Shown: piece by piece, positions 61,552 to 64,000 of the stretch
How the letters are laid out: each line of letters begins with the position of its first letter
Numbering within the stretch: the stretch's first letter is position 1
From: Odobenus rosmarus divergens
Taxonomy: Eukaryota; Chordata; Mammalia; Carnivora; Odobenidae
Assembly (NCBI RefSeq): GCF_000321225.1
Contig: NW_004451861.1
Span: 343,131 to 407,130, forward strand
Direction of reading: 5' to 3'
DNA length: 64,000 nt
Translations under genes and position numbers: made by a program
Notes under the pieces: generated by a model
What the model saw: the letters and a program-made list of their open reading frames with translations, nothing else
What the model was told of the DNA's origin: nothing
Databases searched by the model: none

Positions 61552-61735
61552 ATAGATTTTATTTTTTAGAGCAGTTTTAGATTCACAGCAAAACTGAGTG
61601 GAAGGTATAGTGATTTCCCAAATACTCCCTGCCCCGCCCCATACATGTCCCATTATCAACATCCCCCACCAAACCTGTACATTTGTTACAATTGATGGAC
61701 CTACATCAATACATCATTATTATTTTTTTAGTAGT
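61552..61735 (-). mobile_element. Ancient L1 3' fragment
   Basis: 'agagcagttttagattcaca', 'catgtcccattatcaacatc', 'ttgttacaattgatggacct' repeat the old L1 3' layout, antisense. Confidence 0.75.
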
Positions 61736-63872
61736 CCATTATACAAATAGTGGTTCTACCTTTATGATTAATTTTACAATTATATCCAGTATTTTTAGTT
61801 TTTATACATTTTATATGGAGGTATTAATGTAATTTATAAACTATTTGAGCTTTTATATCTTGCAGTTATTGTCAAAGACCCATATCCTACATTGACTAAG
61901 AAGACATGTAATATGATAAACATTTGAGTACAATATCCAACCTCACCTTTTCTTTTTCAGTGACTTTTTCTTTTCAGTGACTTGATGAGTCCTTTATTCT
62001 AAGAATAAGATTCTTAGAATAGCTTTTAAAGTAACTTTTTTATATCATGTGAAATATTTAGGCTGGTTGTTTTCTGGATATCATTAGAACTCAAATTTGC
62101 ATAAATAGTTTGATACTCTAAATAGCTTTTGTTATTGGGAAGACCTTGCCCTTGGCCAATTCTGTGTTACATCTTATAACAATTAGTGAGATAATTGGCT
62201 CCCTTTGGGACAAATGATAGCTTTTAAAAATAACCAGCCTGCTTATTTTAGGAGTAAAATTTATTTATATTTATCTTTTGGATTCATGGTGTATTTATAC
62301 AATAAGGGCTCATGCTATGTTTAATATTTTGCTAGCCACTGGGGGATACTGCATTGCAAAATTATAACTGACCCATTAAATGGCATTCAATATGCACAAA
62401 CGACAGCTTTGTGCTAATATATAAGCCCTTTACATGTATTAGCTTAGTTGCACCTCATCACAACCCTAAGAGCTAGATATTTCCCCATTTTACAGTTGAA
62501 GATGCCAAGGTATATAGAGAGTAAGTAACTTGTCCAAAGTTGTAAGAAAGAGATAATCCTCATTCTCACACTCCCTTGGAATTTTGAAAAAGTTTTCTTT
62601 ATATATAGTTCTGAGGAAGACTTAGATATTTTTCATAGACAACAACATCAATCCAATAAATATTTACTAAATATTGACTATGTGTCAAGCGCTGGACTGT
62701 GTGTTTGGCATACCAAATAGAATCACACGTGGTTCTTGTCCTGCAGGGATTTTGTAGTTCAGTGGAGGGAGTAGAGGCATCAGTAAATAAGTTCAGAGAT
62801 GCGTGGTAGGGTGCTAGAAGTTCGTGGGGGGTTTAGTGTGGTCACCCTCCAAAGGAGGGGGGTGTTAAGGAAAGACTGTGCAGGTAGATAGCACATTCTC
62901 CCGGCAGCAAGAGCCGCACTGGTCAATGCCCAGAGGAAGTGTGCAACCGGGGTGGGTGCTTTCAGACTCAGATGACTCCATGTGGCCAGAGCAGCACTTG
63001 CCAACTTTCCCCCATGATGACACGCACAGATTAGGTCAATATGGCTGTGCAACACACTTGCGGCGGGGGGGCTGCCTGCTGTCCATGGTCAGAAGTGCTG
63101 GCCCAGGATCCCTGGTGCTGCCCCGCTGCCTGGGTTAAAGGCACCATGTCTTGTGCCCCTGCACCCCATTCAAAGCTGTATCACGTGGTGAGCGTGATCG
63201 AAGTGGGGAAGGCTGGCAAGGCCATAGTATTGATTCATAGGCTGTGCTAAGGAATTTGGACTTTATCCTGTGGATAACACCATGCTGTTGAGACTTTTTA
63301 GGTGGAAGGTAGCATGGTCATTTTTACTCTTTGGGAAGATCCTTCTTGTGGTAGCATGATGTAAGATCAGAAGTAGGGGCCAGCTGGCCATCTTGTTGCA
63401 GTCCAAGCAAAGACGACAGAGGCCTGCCGTGAGGCAGGTGAAGAGAATGTGAGAGAGGCTGGAGTGGAGGAGGAGGATGGGGTTACCAGGCAGATGTGAG
63501 GTGTGAAGGAGAAAAGGGGCCCCAGGGTGATTCCCTGACTTCAGACAATGGCAGGGCCATTCACCAGTTCTTCATATTACAAGGTAAGCCGGTTCGTGGT
63601 CATATGACTTGCATGTCTTAGATTGATCCAAGCTGCCTGTCTGATGTCCATACAGAGGCCCTTTGGGGCTGAACCAAGCACGAGGTCAGGGAAGGAGACG
63701 TGGGTGCCTGAGTCACGGGCATTGGGGTGGCTGTGGGAACCACTGAGAATTGCAATTTCTGAAAGGAAAAGGGTCAGTATGGGGAGAAGTGTGATGGCAT
63801 CTTGAGCAGCTGGAGAAGAGAAGAAGTCTCCAAAAGATACAAAAAAGAAATAGGAGGTAAAAGAAGAAAAGC
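61736..63872 (+). other. DAW1: DAW1 intron 6, with MIR- and L2-like remnants
   Basis: About 62390-62560 resembles antisense MIR ('cccattttacagttgaagatg'). 62640-63600 resembles an old dispersed repeat, perhaps antisense L2 ('gaatttggactttatcctgtgg', 'atccttcttgtggtagcatga'). No further DAW1 exon was recognised before the edge. Confidence 0.5.
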
Positions 63873-64000
63873 AGGGGGGTGGAGCAAGATGGCGGAGGAG
63901 TAGGAGACCTGGATTTTGTCTGGTCTCAGGAATTCAGCTGAATAGGGATCAAACCATTCTGAACACCTACGAACTCAACAGGAGATCGAAGAGAAGAATA
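63873..64000 (+). mobile_element. Carnivore L1 5' end, cut by the window edge
   Basis: GGGGGGTGGAGCAAGATGGC begins the sequence I recognise as the 5' UTR start of young carnivore L1 elements. It continues through 'caggaattcagctgaatagg' and 'gaactcaacaggagatcgaa'. CAAGATGGCGG at 63885-63895 is the YY1-type site that positions L1 transcription. It is orientated with DAW1 and the rest lies outside the window. Completeness cannot be judged here. Confidence 0.85.

Noticed and set aside
61196..61580. 118-codon frame that begins with DAW1 exon 6 residues and continues as a Phe/Ser/Leu repeat
   Set aside because: The real exon ends at the GTGAGT donor at 61343. The rest translates the pyrimidine tract.

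Overview
This is vertebrate nuclear DNA from a carnivoran mammal, almost certainly a caniform. Seventeen copies of the tRNA-Lys-derived carnivore SINE (SINEC) are present. They carry the 'GGGGCGCCTGGGTGGCTCAG' head and a (CT)n / AAATAAA tail typical of bears, seals and mustelids. The young dog-type head ('GGATCCCTGGGTGGCGCAG') and the cat-type body are both absent. The window ends inside the 5' end of a carnivore L1. Species is inference; nothing here is bacterial or viral.

Layout. (1) 1.0-4.6 kb: the complete four-exon chemokine gene CCL20 on the + strand, with an NF-kB site, a TATA box, an AU-rich 3' UTR and a poly(A) signal. (2) 4.6-38.9 kb: an intergenic interval of about 34 kb with no supportable gene. 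It holds SINEC, ancient L1, MIR, MER5A and MaLR-like remnants, a (CATC)n microsatellite, one unexplained GC-rich block at 28.9-29.3 kb and a strong CTCF-type motif at 31.05 kb. (3) 38.9-39.5 kb: a CpG island with an RFX X-box. (4) 39.3 kb to the right edge: the first six coding exons (residues 1-180) of DAW1/WDR69, the WD-repeat cargo adaptor for outer dynein arms (ODA16 in Chlamydomonas). The gene continues beyond the window. Its introns hold a 1.36-kb L2, an L1 ORF1/5'-end remnant, a hAT DNA transposon split by a SINE, a CTCF-type motif and a long pyrimidine tract. The gene order CCL20 then DAW1 on the same strand is that of human chromosome 2q36.

The two genes are functionally unrelated: CCL20 is an inducible mucosal chemokine and DAW1 a motile-cilia assembly factor. 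The promoters differ accordingly (TATA/NF-kB versus CpG-island/X-box). Exon boundaries were set by reading frame, GT-AG sites and remembered human proteins. I found no undescribed system. The best leads are the X-box that overlaps an in-frame upstream ATG of DAW1, two divergent CTCF-like motifs, inverted SINE pairs, and the unidentified 28.9-kb block.
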